Program-made: the position numbers and the translations under genes
Notes under the pieces: generated by a model
Seen by the model: the letters and a program-made list of their open reading frames with translations, nothing else
Database searches by the model: none
What the model was told of the DNA's origin: nothing
DNA from: Thermococcus sp.
Lineage (GTDB): Archaea; Methanobacteriota_B; Thermococci; Thermococcales; Thermococcaceae
Direction of reading: 5' to 3'
DNA: 11,855 nucleotides
NCBI GenBank assembly: GCA_027035445.1
Contig: JALVUT010000155.1
Location: forward strand, 1 to 11,855
Shown here: positions 5,565 through 11,855 of the stretch, piece by piece
Layout of the letters: each line of letters opens with the position of its first letter
How positions within the stretch are numbered: position 1 is the first letter of the stretch

Positions 5565-5672
5565 CTAACGCTTCGTAGGGAGCTTAATCACCTCAACAAC
5601 TTTAACCCTGACCCTATCCCCAACCTCAATACCATAAAACTCGCAGAATTCCTGTGGGGATTATTATACTGC
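5565..5672 (-). pseudogene. AbrB/SpoVT-like antitoxin remnant
   Basis: The minus strand encodes QEFCEFYGIEVGDRVRVK, then VVEVIKLPTKR and a stop, which is the C-terminal half of a swapped-hairpin AbrB-type protein of the kind paired with archaeal VapC toxins (family pattern: IPxEFxxxxGIxxGDxVxV). Just upstream, SIIIP is found in another frame; one base too many in the run CCCC separates the two, and the frame of the conserved part meets TAA TAA at once. No complete N-terminal half or start is convincing. It is therefore a broken gene with no toxin next to it. It reads against the genes on either side. From 5673 to 5829 nothing else is recognised. Confidence 0.55.
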
Positions 5673-5829
5673 CACCTCCTCGCCGACGGCTAACGACTGG
5701 GAAGAATACAGTTAGTCGGCAGTTTACACGCGGTATCTCCGTTTGCATCTTGACGACCCTGGGTCTAACCCCTGGAGGTTGCGGAATTCCAGTATTACAG
5801 CCGGATAACTGAACGCGTAGTGGTTGAGC

Positions 5830-5940
5830 ATGTCATGGTTCAGGACCGGAAAAGTGGAAGAAAGGAGCGAAAGCAAAGAGTGGATTCCACAGGAAGAAGA
5901 AGTTAAAAGTGCCGGACTGAATCCCTTCCTTTTTCTTTGA
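5830..5940 (+). CDS. Tiny hypothetical protein, charged, 36 aa
   Basis: ORF from ATG at 5830 encoding MSWFRTGKVEERSESKEW, then IPQEEEVKSAGLNPFLFL. It is strongly charged with a short hydrophobic end and may be the front of a longer membrane protein cut by a frameshift, because a hydrophobic ORF starts just after it. Ribosome binding site weak (GGTTGAG close to the ATG). No family recognised. Called because its composition looks coding and it lies directly before another small ORF on the same strand. Confidence 0.35.
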   Translation: MSWFRTGKVEERSESKEWIPQEEEVKSAGLNPFLFL

Positions 5941-5950
5941 GAGGATGCTC

Positions 5951-6091
5951 ATGCGTCGGTGGGATGTGGATGATTCGGATTTAACCATCGCGGGTGGTGT
6001 TGTGGTAATCACGGCTTTAATCCTCCTTAAGGCGAACGTTAAGGATTTGGCCATGGCTTACCTGACTGGAATTTTTGGCATTGGGGGTTGA
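5951..6091 (+). CDS. Tiny membrane protein, 46 aa
   Basis: Starts at ATG 5951, six bases after GAGAGG (a second in-frame ATG at 5945 overlaps that motif). Encodes MRRWDVDDSD, then a membrane segment LTIAGGVVVITALILL (11-26), then KANVKDLAMAYLTGIFGIGG. A single-pass protein with a short acidic front. It lies 10 bases after the previous small ORF and 27 bases before the PIN module's first gene. Small hydrophobic proteins are common in Thermococcales plasmids and viruses, but I do not recognise this one. Confidence 0.5.
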   Translation: MRRWDVDDSDLTIAGGVVVITALILLKANVKDLAMAYLTGIFGIGG

Positions 6092-6118
6092 AGAAGGCAA
6101 GATCGGGAGGGTTACGAA

Positions 6119-6457
6119 GTGGCGAGTAGGGTTAACCTTAAGAGCAGGAAGGCGAAGAGTGGAATGGTGCGGAGGATGATGGTGAGAAGTACTAATAGGA
6201 AAGTGTTTGAGTCCATTGTGGATGGTATTTCCAAGGCTATAAAAGAGAAACCGGAGGATGTCATATGGTTCTTCCAGGTTAGGGAAGTTATGGCGGGTAT
6301 GGACAAACCCATGAGCGATGATAATGCCTGGGAGGTCATTATGAGGGATAAAAAGTCTGTTAAACTCAGCACTGCCGAGCTAATAGAAACCGCTCGTGTG
6401 GAGCTTAAGAAGTTCAGGAGGATTGAGCGGAAACTCAAAAAGCTCGGAGTGATTTGA
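6119..6457 (+). CDS. Putative partner (antitoxin-like) of the PIN-domain protein
   Basis: 112 aa, GTG start with GGGAGG eight bases upstream. Very basic at the N-terminus (ASRVNLKSRKAKSGMVRRMM), predicted mostly helical, with a second basic patch at the end (KKFRRIERKLKKLG). No AbrB, ribbon-helix-helix or other known antitoxin motif is obvious. Its TGA is directly followed by the ATG of the PIN gene with no gap, and GGAGTGA within its last codons is that gene's ribosome binding site, so the two are translationally coupled, as in VapBC pairs. An antitoxin role is inferred from this arrangement only; a nucleic-acid-binding role is suggested by charge. Confidence 0.6.
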   Translation: MASRVNLKSRKAKSGMVRRMMVRSTNRKVFESIVDGISKAIKEKPEDVIWFFQVREVMAGMDKPMSDDNAWEVIMRDKKSVKLSTAELIETARVELKKFRRIERKLKKLGVI

Positions 6458-6952
6458 ATGCCTAAAATAAAGGTTGTGCTGGACACTTCCATTCTAATAA
6501 GCGCTTTAAAGTCCAAGGATTCTAAAAGGAGTCCCTCCGTTAAGATCCTCGGCCTCCTCAAAGAGGATAGACTGGTAAATTACGGTTCTAAAGAAACGCT
6601 CCAAGAGATGAAGGAAACCCTGGCGATCATCGGGTTACTCACCGGGAAGACTCAAAAGGCGAGAGCTATTTACAACCTCCTCCTGAACAATACTGTAAAA
6701 GTGTCCCCGAGGGTAAGGTTTGGGGAGGATAAGAAGCTCGTTAAGGGCGTTGGTCATGAGGAGGATGTTAAGTTCCTCAACGTGGTTTATTCTGCCAAGG
6801 CTCGTTACTTGGTGAGTATGAACACGAAGCACTTGGTAAAGCTGAGGGATCCGAGGACTCTTAAGTTCAGCTTAAAGCGCCATTGGTTTTACATCCTTAA
6901 GGATTCTGAGCTTCTGAAGCACTTAAGGGAAAAATACAAATGGAAAGTGTGA
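6458..6952 (+). CDS. PIN-domain putative ribonuclease (VapC-like toxin)
   Basis: 164 aa. PIN landmarks: IKVVLDTSILISAL at the N-terminus with Asp9, a helix containing Glu46 (SKETLQEM), GHEEDVKFLNVVYSAKA with Asp103, and RYLVSMNTKHLVKL for the last strand. The fourth acidic position, often Asp in sequences such as LVTGDKHL, is Asn122 here; many PIN proteins tolerate this, but activity is not certain. PIN proteins cut RNA using Mg2+ or Mn2+ held by these acidic residues. A C-terminal extension of about 30 residues (LKRHWFYILKDSELLKHLRE) is longer than in compact VapCs. It is encoded immediately after its presumed partner. In an integrated element such a pair usually favours retention. Confidence 0.8.
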   Translation: MPKIKVVLDTSILISALKSKDSKRSPSVKILGLLKEDRLVNYGSKETLQEMKETLAIIGLLTGKTQKARAIYNLLLNNTVKVSPRVRFGEDKKLVKGVGHEEDVKFLNVVYSAKARYLVSMNTKHLVKLRDPRTLKFSLKRHWFYILKDSELLKHLREKYKWKV

Positions 6953-7963
6953 GAATCAGTCGAGGAAGGGAAACATGCTTTCTTTTAATCGATTTTGGGA
7001 ATTTGCCGGCGATTTTCATATACTCTTCTTTCGCCAGTCGGTTAAGATCAAGGTAGTGTTTAGCTAAAGCGCTCTCGGGAACTTTCCCGATGAGGAAGTT
7101 CACGACCTCGGTCGGAACTTTGTTCTCGACGAGGAAGGTTGAGAACATGTCCTTATCGTAGTGGTGTTTAAGCCGTTGTCTTGGAAGCGTGCTTTATAGG
7201 TTTCATAACCTCTGAATTTTGCCTTTGCTCACGAATTCGGCGTTAGTCCATACTATATCGTCTTCGGAGTGTAGTTTATTCGGGTTCTTTTGTAGGGTCT
7301 TTAGCATCTCTAATGAGTGTTCCATTCTTTGGCCGGTGTAGAACATGAATTTAAAGAGGAGTTCGTTTCCTAACCGGTCTTCTTCGCTGAGTTTCTCCAT
7401 GGTGGTTAGTTTTTTGTATCCTTTCTTTAAGTTGGGGAGTTTTGCTTTTTCGAATTTTGCGGGGGTTTTTTATCTCGCTCCTTTTCCTCATGATGCCTTT
7501 GCGCCATCTCTGTTCCTCTTCGGGTGTGATGTATTCATAATAACTGAGGAAGCTGAGGAATTTTCAGAGGCCGTTCACTAATTGTTTTGGCATGTTGCGT
7601 TTTATTAGTGCATCCCTGAGATCGCGCCAGTTTGTCCTCTTAAATCTTTGAAGAATTTGGTTAAGGCATTAGTGTAGTCTTTTGGGTTCCGGCGCTTACG
7701 GATTTATATTTTGGTGGTGTTCCTACTTTGAGGAATTCTTTAAACTCTTCCTTATGCTGAGTCCATAGGTTGTTTAGGGTGTTCTCTGAGGTTGCCGAAC
7801 GCTGGGCTTTTGGCTTGTTTTGGCGTAAAGCCGTTGTAAAAACGTCTTCAGGTAGGGGCTCACTTTGTCCTCTTCTGGCCATTTCTTGCATGTCCATGCT
7901 GGATTCGTTAAAAGAGCCGGCTCCCGAAGCCGGAAGGATAGGCCAAGCTACCCCACGGCCCCC
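6897..7963 (-). pseudogene. int: int(C): decayed C-terminal part of the split integrase
   Basis: From the right att core the minus strand continues int(N) in frame (AGSFNESSMDMQEMARRGQ) to a stop at 7661. Homology then hops between frames: DYTNALTKFFKDL, RTNWRDLRDALIKRNMPKQL, FLSFLSYYEYITPEEEQRW, EKAKLPNLKKGYKKLTTMEK and FKFMFYTGQRMEHSLEML (first catalytic Arg), then ETYKARFQDNGLNTTTIR and MFSTFLVENKVPTEVVNF, finally LAKHYLDL with the catalytic Tyr. At least five frame breaks and a probable deletion between SKGKIQ and ETYKARF make it non-functional, so excision by its own enzyme is impossible. The last conserved residues (MKIAGKF) end near 7000; the open frame runs to 6897, slightly overlapping the PIN gene's end. 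Confidence 0.82.
7917..7963. repeat. attR: right 47-bp attachment repeat (orphan 5' half of tRNA-Pro)
   Basis: Identical to 4276-4322. It carries the tRNA-Pro 5' half but no 3' half, so no tRNA can be made here. The original tRNA promoter remains next to this copy. Confidence 0.93.
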
Positions 7964-7987
7964 TCCCCCCTTAGAGAATTTGTAAAA

Positions 7988-7996
7988 CTTATAAAG
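7988..7996. promoter_or_regulatory. Shared bidirectional TATA box: mannosyltransferase gene and original tRNA-Pro
   Basis: The plus strand reads CTTATAAAG, the minus strand CTTTATAAG, inside the near-palindrome AACTTATAAAGTT. Leftward it is centred 30 bases from the base equal to the tRNA 5' end (7962), the proper distance for the ancestral tRNA-Pro promoter. Rightward it predicts a start near 8017, 20 bases before the ATG at 8037. Confidence 0.6.
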
Positions 7997-8036
7997 TTTG
8001 CGGCATTTACCAACCTTGAGTTTGGGGAGGATAAGC

Positions 8037-9095
8037 ATGAAGATCTCTATAATAATACCAACGTACAATGAAAGGGACAACCTTAAGGAACTCTTTGAGA
8101 GGATTGACCGGGCGCTCGAGGGGCACGGTTACGAGATCGTCATTGTGGACGATGATTCCCCTGACGGAACATGGAAGCTGGCAGGGGAACTTGGGGAGAG
8201 GTACCCGGTTAAGGTCGTCAGACGGGTTGGGGAAAAAGGCCTCTCCTCCGCGGTGATAAGGGGCTTTCATGAGGCGTCTGGGGAGGTTTTTGTTGTCATG
8301 GACGCCGATCTTCAGCATCCCCCCGAGAAAATCCCCGAGCTTCTAAAGGCCATCGAGGATGGGGCGGACGTGGTGATAGGCTCACGGTACGTTCGGGGGG
8401 GGCAGGTAAAGAACTGGTACTGGTACAGGAAGCTGATCTCCAGGGGGGCCATACTCCTCGGACGCATCGCACTCCCCAAGATAAGGGATGTAAAGGATCC
8501 TGTAAGCGGTTTTTTTGCCCTGAGAAGGGATGTCGTTGAGGGTACCGAGCTGAACCCGGTTGGCTTTAAGATACTGATGGAGATCCTGATCAAGGGCAAC
8601 TACAAAAGGGTCGTCGAGGTCCCCTTCACCTTTGGGCTCAGGATGGCAGGTGAGAGCAAGCTGGGCGGCAGAACCGTGTGGAACTATATCAGACACGTCC
8701 TGCGGCTGATGAACTGGGAGGGTGAATTGGACAGGCTCATCAAGTTCTCAATAGTTGGAGCCTTGGGAGTGGTCATTAACGAGGGCTTTCTCTGGACCTT
8801 CGTGAGGTTCCTAGGCTGGGACAAGATACTGGCCAATGTGGCCGCCACGGAACTTGCGATACTCAACAACTTTACCTGGAACGACCTCTGGACCTTCAGG
8901 GACGTCCGGGGGAAGCCCCTCTGGAACCGGCTTCTGAACTTCCATCTCGCCGCACTTACGGGGGCGGTCGTCCAGTGGGGGATCTATGTGGGACTGATGT
9001 TCCTCGGTATGAACTACCTCCTCGCGAACCTTGTGGGGATTGGCTTCTCGTTCATCGTTCGCTTCCTGTTCAACCGACACGTTACCTGGGGCTGA
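8037..9095 (+). CDS. Dolichol-phosphate mannosyltransferase (GT2) with GtrA-like membrane domain
   Basis: 352 aa. It transfers mannose from GDP-mannose to dolichyl phosphate at the inner face of the membrane, supplying lipid-linked mannose for N-glycosylation of surface proteins. The GT2 domain (1-225) shows IIIPTYNERDN (5-15), IVDDDSPDGT (36-45), the metal-binding DADLQHPPE (89-97, with Asp89, Asp91 and Gln93) and VIGSRYVRGG. After an amphipathic linker the GtrA-like domain (about 232-352) has four membrane segments (IVGALGVVINEG, VAATELAILNNF, LAALTGAVVQWGIYVGL, LVGIGFSFIVRFLFNR). Size and layout match the Pyrococcus furiosus enzyme of known structure. ATG 8037 is chosen because GGGGAGG lies six bases upstream and PTYN is at the normal distance; an earlier in-frame TTG at 7998 lacks both. 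It was the divergent neighbour of tRNA-Pro before the element inserted. Confidence 0.92.
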   Translation: MKISIIIPTYNERDNLKELFERIDRALEGHGYEIVIVDDDSPDGTWKLAGELGERYPVKVVRRVGEKGLSSAVIRGFHEASGEVFVVMDADLQHPPEKIPELLKAIEDGADVVIGSRYVRGGQVKNWYWYRKLISRGAILLGRIALPKIRDVKDPVSGFFALRRDVVEGTELNPVGFKILMEILIKGNYKRVVEVPFTFGLRMAGESKLGGRTVWNYIRHVLRLMNWEGELDRLIKFSIVGALGVVINEGFLWTFVRFLGWDKILANVAATELAILNNFTWNDLWTFRDVRGKPLWNRLLNFHLAALTGAVVQWGIYVGLMFLGMNYLLANLVGIGFSFIVRFLFNRHVTWG

Positions 9096-9227
9096 TCCTT
9101 CCGTAAGCTGCGCCTCTTCCCTGTCTGAGAGAGAAAGCAGACGATCGGGGGTGAAAAGCCGTGACGTCATGTCATGGTTACGGCCCGCTATCCGCTGATG
9201 CAGGTTACCTCCGAATGGAACCGCAAA

Positions 9228-9236
9228 CTTAAATAC
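9228..9236 (+). promoter_or_regulatory. TATA box of the KaiC-like gene
   Basis: CTTAAATAC predicts a start near 9257, just before the ATG at 9266, so the in-frame GTG at 9254 is not a likely start. The 170 bases between the mannosyltransferase stop and this gene hold nothing else recognised. Confidence 0.6.
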
Positions 9237-9265
9237 CCCGGCTGTATATCCCGGTGGGGGATAGC

Positions 9266-9979
9266 ATGTACGTGGGGGACTTTCTGAAGACGTTGGACAG
9301 GGTGCCCAGCGGAGTTCCTGGACTGGATGACCTGCTGAGCGGAGGATTCCTCCCGGGCAGGGTTTATCTCGTAGTAGGGCCCCCTGGCAGCGGAAAAACA
9401 ACACTGGGAATGCAGTTCCTTATAGAGGGTGCAAAAAACGATGAGAAGGGGGTTCTCATATCACTGGTTGAGCACCCTGAGCTCATCGTTCAGAACATGC
9501 TCAAATACAACTTCGGGATTTTGAACTATGTCAAATCAAAGAGGGTAACCTTCCATGACCTCGGTAGGACGATATTTGAATCAGAATATAAGTTCACGTG
9601 GAACGACCTGTTCGGGTCAATACTCCATGTGGTGGAGGCCGAAAACGCCAAGCGCGTGGTTGTGGACTCCTTTACTTCCCTTGAGTACTCGACGCGTGAC
9701 GCCGAGAACAAACGCATTGCCCTTGGTAGATTCGTCAGGAAACTGCAGAAGATGAACGTCACGACCATCCTGATATCAGAGATGCTGAGCTCTGAGACTT
9801 ACACGGACGAGTACTACCTGGCCGACGGGGTCATCGTGATCCACCACTTCATGAGAAACTACCAGATGATACGCGCCCTTCAGGTTCTAAAGATGCACGG
9901 TGTGCCGCATGACAGCAACCTCAAGAGGATACGCTTCACTGGTGAAGGCCTCAGGGTCTATCCCGAGACCCCGTTTTGA
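9266..9979 (+). CDS. KaiC-like RecA-superfamily ATPase, single domain
   Basis: 237 aa. Residues 12-30 (RVPSGVPGLDDLLSGGFLP) are the typical KaiC/RadA lead-in, followed by Walker A GPPGSGKT (38-45, Lys44) and Walker B RVVVDS (130-135, Asp134). After Walker A, KaiC proteins usually carry a Glu-Glu pair in LSxEE; here it is ISLVEHPE, so only Glu69 of the pair is kept. The C-terminal part has ADGVIVIHHF and RALQVLKMHG, as in archaeal KaiC-like proteins. Archaea carry several such ATPases, often tied to signalling or motility, and most are uncharacterised; a circadian role is not implied. ATG 9266 fits the TATA box and the GGTGGGGG ribosome binding site. The next gene begins 9 bases later, so they form an operon. 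Confidence 0.88.
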   Translation: MYVGDFLKTLDRVPSGVPGLDDLLSGGFLPGRVYLVVGPPGSGKTTLGMQFLIEGAKNDEKGVLISLVEHPELIVQNMLKYNFGILNYVKSKRVTFHDLGRTIFESEYKFTWNDLFGSILHVVEAENAKRVVVDSFTSLEYSTRDAENKRIALGRFVRKLQKMNVTTILISEMLSSETYTDEYYLADGVIVIHHFMRNYQMIRALQVLKMHGVPHDSNLKRIRFTGEGLRVYPETPF

Positions 9980-9988
9980 GGTGGGAGA

Positions 9989-10414
9989 ATGGAGGATTCG
10001 TTGACCCTCAAGCGTCTCGTTGAGGAGGCTTACCACTTCGGTTATTTTGTGGGGTACAGGGGTCACAGTGAGTGGGCTGAATGGGTTCGGGGGAAGAGGG
10101 TTCAACTGTATTCACTGGCGGAGGAGATGGGGATTCTTGAAATCGTGCAGGAGGCTTACCGAAGGGGGAGGGCCGAAGGGGCAAGAAAGAGGGAAGAAGA
10201 CATCAGAAAAAGCCTTGATAGGGAGTCTCCTGCCATCGAAGGACAGAGAACCACGAAGGTCCCCACCGTTAAGTCGGCTAGGGAGGCTGCCCTACGGGGG
10301 GCTGAGGGGGAACTCATTGAGTTCCTTGAGACCACGCGGCTTTGCCTTCCTCCCGACCTCCTGGACACACTGAAGAACCTGAGACCACCTAGGATGCTCC
10401 GTCAGGGTCTCTGA
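9989..10414 (+). CDS. Hypothetical protein co-encoded with the KaiC-like ATPase
   Basis: 141 aa, soluble, no family recognised. The N-terminal 60 residues look structured (LKRLVEEAYHFGYFVGYRGH, SEWAEWVRGKRVQLYSLAEE) and are rich in aromatic residues; a charged region follows (RRGRAEGARKREEDIRKSLDRE), then a Ser/Thr-rich stretch and a helical C-terminus (AEGELIEFLETTRLCLPPDLLDTLKNL). ATG 9989 follows GGTGGGAG and lies 9 bases after the KaiC-like gene, so it may be a dedicated partner of the ATPase (inference). Codon pattern matches its neighbours. Confidence 0.75.
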   Translation: MEDSLTLKRLVEEAYHFGYFVGYRGHSEWAEWVRGKRVQLYSLAEEMGILEIVQEAYRRGRAEGARKREEDIRKSLDRESPAIEGQRTTKVPTVKSAREAALRGAEGELIEFLETTRLCLPPDLLDTLKNLRPPRMLRQGL

Positions 10415-10439
10415 GTGTGCCCTCTCACAAGGGTAACAG

Positions 10440-10448
10440 CTTAAATAT
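10440..10448 (+). promoter_or_regulatory. TATA box of the M28 peptidase gene
   Basis: CTTAAATAT predicts a start near 10469, only about 9 bases before the ATG at 10478, so the mRNA is nearly leaderless; only a weak GGGG precedes the ATG. Confidence 0.55.
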
Positions 10449-10477
10449 TCCCTCACCAATATATATCGGGGATATCC

Positions 10478-11855
10478 ATGAGGTGCTTTCTGGACGAAAC
10501 TAGGATTTTTGATTCAACAAGGGTTCTCCATTACATCTCGGAGATAAGCCAGTTCCACCGCATCCAGGGCTCAAAGGAGCTGGTAGAGGCCGCCCGGTTC
10601 CTGCGTGAAGAGCTTGCGATATGGGGCATTAAGGCGGCCCTCTACGAGGATGTTTACGATGGGGCCGAATGGTACCTGACCCTTCAGAGCCCGGTAGCGT
10701 GGAACCTGATCGGGGCGGAACTCAAGTTTGATGGAAAGGAGCTTCACTCCTGGGAAACGCCCCTTGTCTCGCTGGCCCACTCCCCAAGCGGGAGCTTTGA
10801 GAGCGACGTCCTCCCCATACTGAGGGAGGATGACTGGAAACTGGCGGAGGGAAAGGCCGTTCTGGTCGGGAAATCCTGGAGAGAGGCCTACAAAAAGGCC
10901 AATGAGGCCGGTGCCGCGGCCCTCATAGCATACCGTGAGGGGACTGGAAACGCCGTCCCGTACATCGGTCTGTTCCTGACGAGGGAGGATATGAAGTGGG
11001 CGGGGATACCTGCCTTTGCGGTTCCGGAGGCATGGGCAAAGGGAGCAATTTCAAAAGCCCTCTCTGGTGAGAAGGTCTGGGCGAGTGGTTCCATAGAGGC
11101 GGAGGTTGGGGAGCGTGAGGTTCTTCCAGTGCTCTACGCCGAGGTAGGGGAGGCTCCCTTCGTTCTCTTCACCGCCCATCTCTGCCATCCGAAGCCGGGG
11201 GCCAACGACAACGCGAGCGGAAGTGCGATGCTAGTTGAACTGGCCAGGATCATGAACACCGTTTATAAAGACTCCTTCCGCTTTGGATTCGCCTTCCTAT
11301 GGGCTCCCGAGTACTACGGTACGCAGGCTTTTCTGGAGCGCCACGCTGACCTTAGTAAGTACTACGCGGTTGTGAACCTTGATATGGTTGCGGGGAGTGG
11401 GGACCGGGCAGGTTCAACTGTAATGCTGGTTAGAACGCCCCTATCGCGGTTCTCGATGGTTTCTGGTCTCCTGGAGTACTTCCTTGGAAGGGCGAACGCA
11501 GGGGAAAGAAGCTTTTCAGGCTCCCCTCTACCAAAGCTTCGCCTTAAGTCGTACCCGTACGAGATGGGTAGCGACCACGACGTCTTCAACTTCTTTGGGA
11601 TTCCTGCGATCATGCCGATAACGTGGCCCGACAGGTTCTACCACTCCAGTGAGGATACCGTCGATAAGGTCAGCAAGGACAGTATAGAAGTGATAGGACG
11701 CGCCATTACGGCCACAGCGCTTGCACTCGCTGGAGCGGAAGCGGACGAACTTAGGAGCTTTGCCAGGGGCTACGTGATGAAGTACCTCGGGGAGCTGGGT
11801 ATGGAGGGGAGCACTGAAGTGGCGGAGAAGCTCGTCATGTGGGGCCTCGCTAGGG
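10478..11855 (+). CDS. M28-family zinc metallopeptidase (aminopeptidase-like), 3' end outside the window
   Basis: Open from ATG 10478 to the window end (459 codons, no stop), starting MRCFLDETRIFDSTRVLHYI. The first about 220 residues include a PA-like insert (GKAVLVGKSWREAYKKANEAG, then AAALIAYREG) that may gate substrate. The catalytic M28 part shows the two-zinc ligands: His234 in FTAHLCHP, bridging Asp244 in GANDNASGS, Glu278 in WAPEYYGTQ, Asp302 in VNLDMV and His389 in FYHSSEDTVDKV; GSDHDVFN (about 364-371) is also present. No signal peptide, so it is probably cytoplasmic and trims peptides. It is transcribed from its own promoter after the KaiC operon. Exact subfamily and substrate are not known to me. 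Confidence 0.87.
   Translation, partial: MRCFLDETRIFDSTRVLHYISEISQFHRIQGSKELVEAARFLREELAIWGIKAALYEDVYDGAEWYLTLQSPVAWNLIGAELKFDGKELHSWETPLVSLAHSPSGSFESDVLPILREDDWKLAEGKAVLVGKSWREAYKKANEAGAAALIAYREGTGNAVPYIGLFLTREDMKWAGIPAFAVPEAWAKGAISKALSGEKVWASGSIEAEVGEREVLPVLYAEVGEAPFVLFTAHLCHPKPGANDNASGSAMLVELARIMNTVYKDSFRFGFAFLWAPEYYGTQAFLERHADLSKYYAVVNLDMVAGSGDRAGSTVMLVRTPLSRFSMVSGLLEYFLGRANAGERSFSGSPLPKLRLKSYPYEMGSDHDVFNFFGIPAIMPITWPDRFYHSSEDTVDKVSKDSIEVIGRAITATALALAGAEADELRSFARGYVMKYLGELGMEGSTEVAEKLVMWGLAR

Larger units (their letters stand above)
4276..7963. mobile_element. Small decayed integrated element in tRNA-Pro, split integrase at its ends
   Basis: About 3.64 kb lie between equivalent points of the two 47-bp repeats. 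Order: int(N), lipoprotein, AbrB-like remnant, two tiny ORFs, a two-gene PIN module, frame-shifted int(C). The integrase frame is continuous across the joint (int(N) to core to int(C)), which proves the two ends once met in a circle. It is small beside known Thermococcales integrative plasmids and viruses, and no replication or virion gene is seen, so most of the element has been lost or it depended on a helper. The lipoprotein gene is visibly richer in A and T than the flanking mannosyltransferase and peptidase genes. Confidence 0.88.

Noticed and set aside
7917..7963. Second tRNA-Pro gene
   Set aside because: Only the 5' half is present; it is the att duplicate.
7998..8036. Upstream TTG start for the mannosyltransferase
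   Set aside because: It would lie before the predicted transcription start, and the ATG at 8037 has the good ribosome binding site and the family's normal N-terminus.
7770..8071. Plus-strand ORFs over int(C) and the right att site
   Set aside because: They are shadows of int(C) on the other strand; the real coding signal is minus-strand homology continuous with int(N).
10571..11613. Minus-strand ORFs inside the M28 peptidase region
   Set aside because: They are antisense to a continuous plus-strand frame with all M28 metal-ligand motifs.
1..11855. CRISPR array or insertion sequence
   Set aside because: No regularly spaced short repeats and no transposase or terminal inverted repeats were seen on either strand.

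Overview
The window looks like chromosome of a hyperthermophilic archaeon of the order Thermococcales (Thermococcus or Pyrococcus type). Reasons seen in the sequence: TATA boxes of the CTTAAATAC / TTTATAA type about 25 bases before short leaders, GGAGG/GGTGA ribosome binding sites, tRNA genes with an encoded CCA, tightly packed operons, DUF1102 secreted proteins, an archaeal S26 signal peptidase, a GtrA-fused dolichol-phosphate mannosyltransferase and a split SSV-type tRNA integrase. The genus is inferred, not proven.

Region 1 (1-3480, minus strand) is a cell-surface locus. Two tandem secreted DUF1102 proteins are followed by an enlarged SipW/Sec11-like signal peptidase and then, overlapping it, the start of a third DUF1102-like protein that leaves the window. 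The layout resembles the bacterial tapA-sipW-tasA biofilm-fibre operon and, by family knowledge, the archaeal bundling pili of TasA-like subunits; the fibre role is inference. The operon has a TATA box at about 2615, a perfect 9+9 palindrome just upstream, and an unusually long leader (about 145 bases) that can fold into an 11-bp long-range stem beside the ribosome binding site. Upstream, in the same direction, are two small regulators: a 71-aa winged-helix protein and a 146-aa DUF7344-like winged-helix protein with two C-terminal membrane segments.

Region 2 (3387-4321) is a gene-poor stretch ending in two minus-strand tRNA genes, Gln(CUG) and Pro(CGG).

Region 3 (4276-7963) is a small integrated element of about 3.6 kb, bounded by a perfect 47-bp direct repeat of the 5' half of tRNA-Pro. 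Its integrase is split as in SSV-type integration: int(N) at the left edge reads into the repeat, and a frame-shifted int(C) reads out of the repeat at the right edge in the same frame. Cargo is a lipoprotein, an AbrB-like remnant, two tiny ORFs and a PIN-domain protein with a putative partner. The shared repeat is the 5' end of the tRNA, so integration moved the original tRNA promoter 3.6 kb away, next to the mannosyltransferase gene, and left the intact tRNA downstream of int(N).

Region 4 (7988-11855, plus strand) is ordinary chromosome: a dolichol-phosphate mannosyltransferase, a KaiC-like ATPase with a small conserved-looking partner gene, and an M28-family metallopeptidase cut by the window end.
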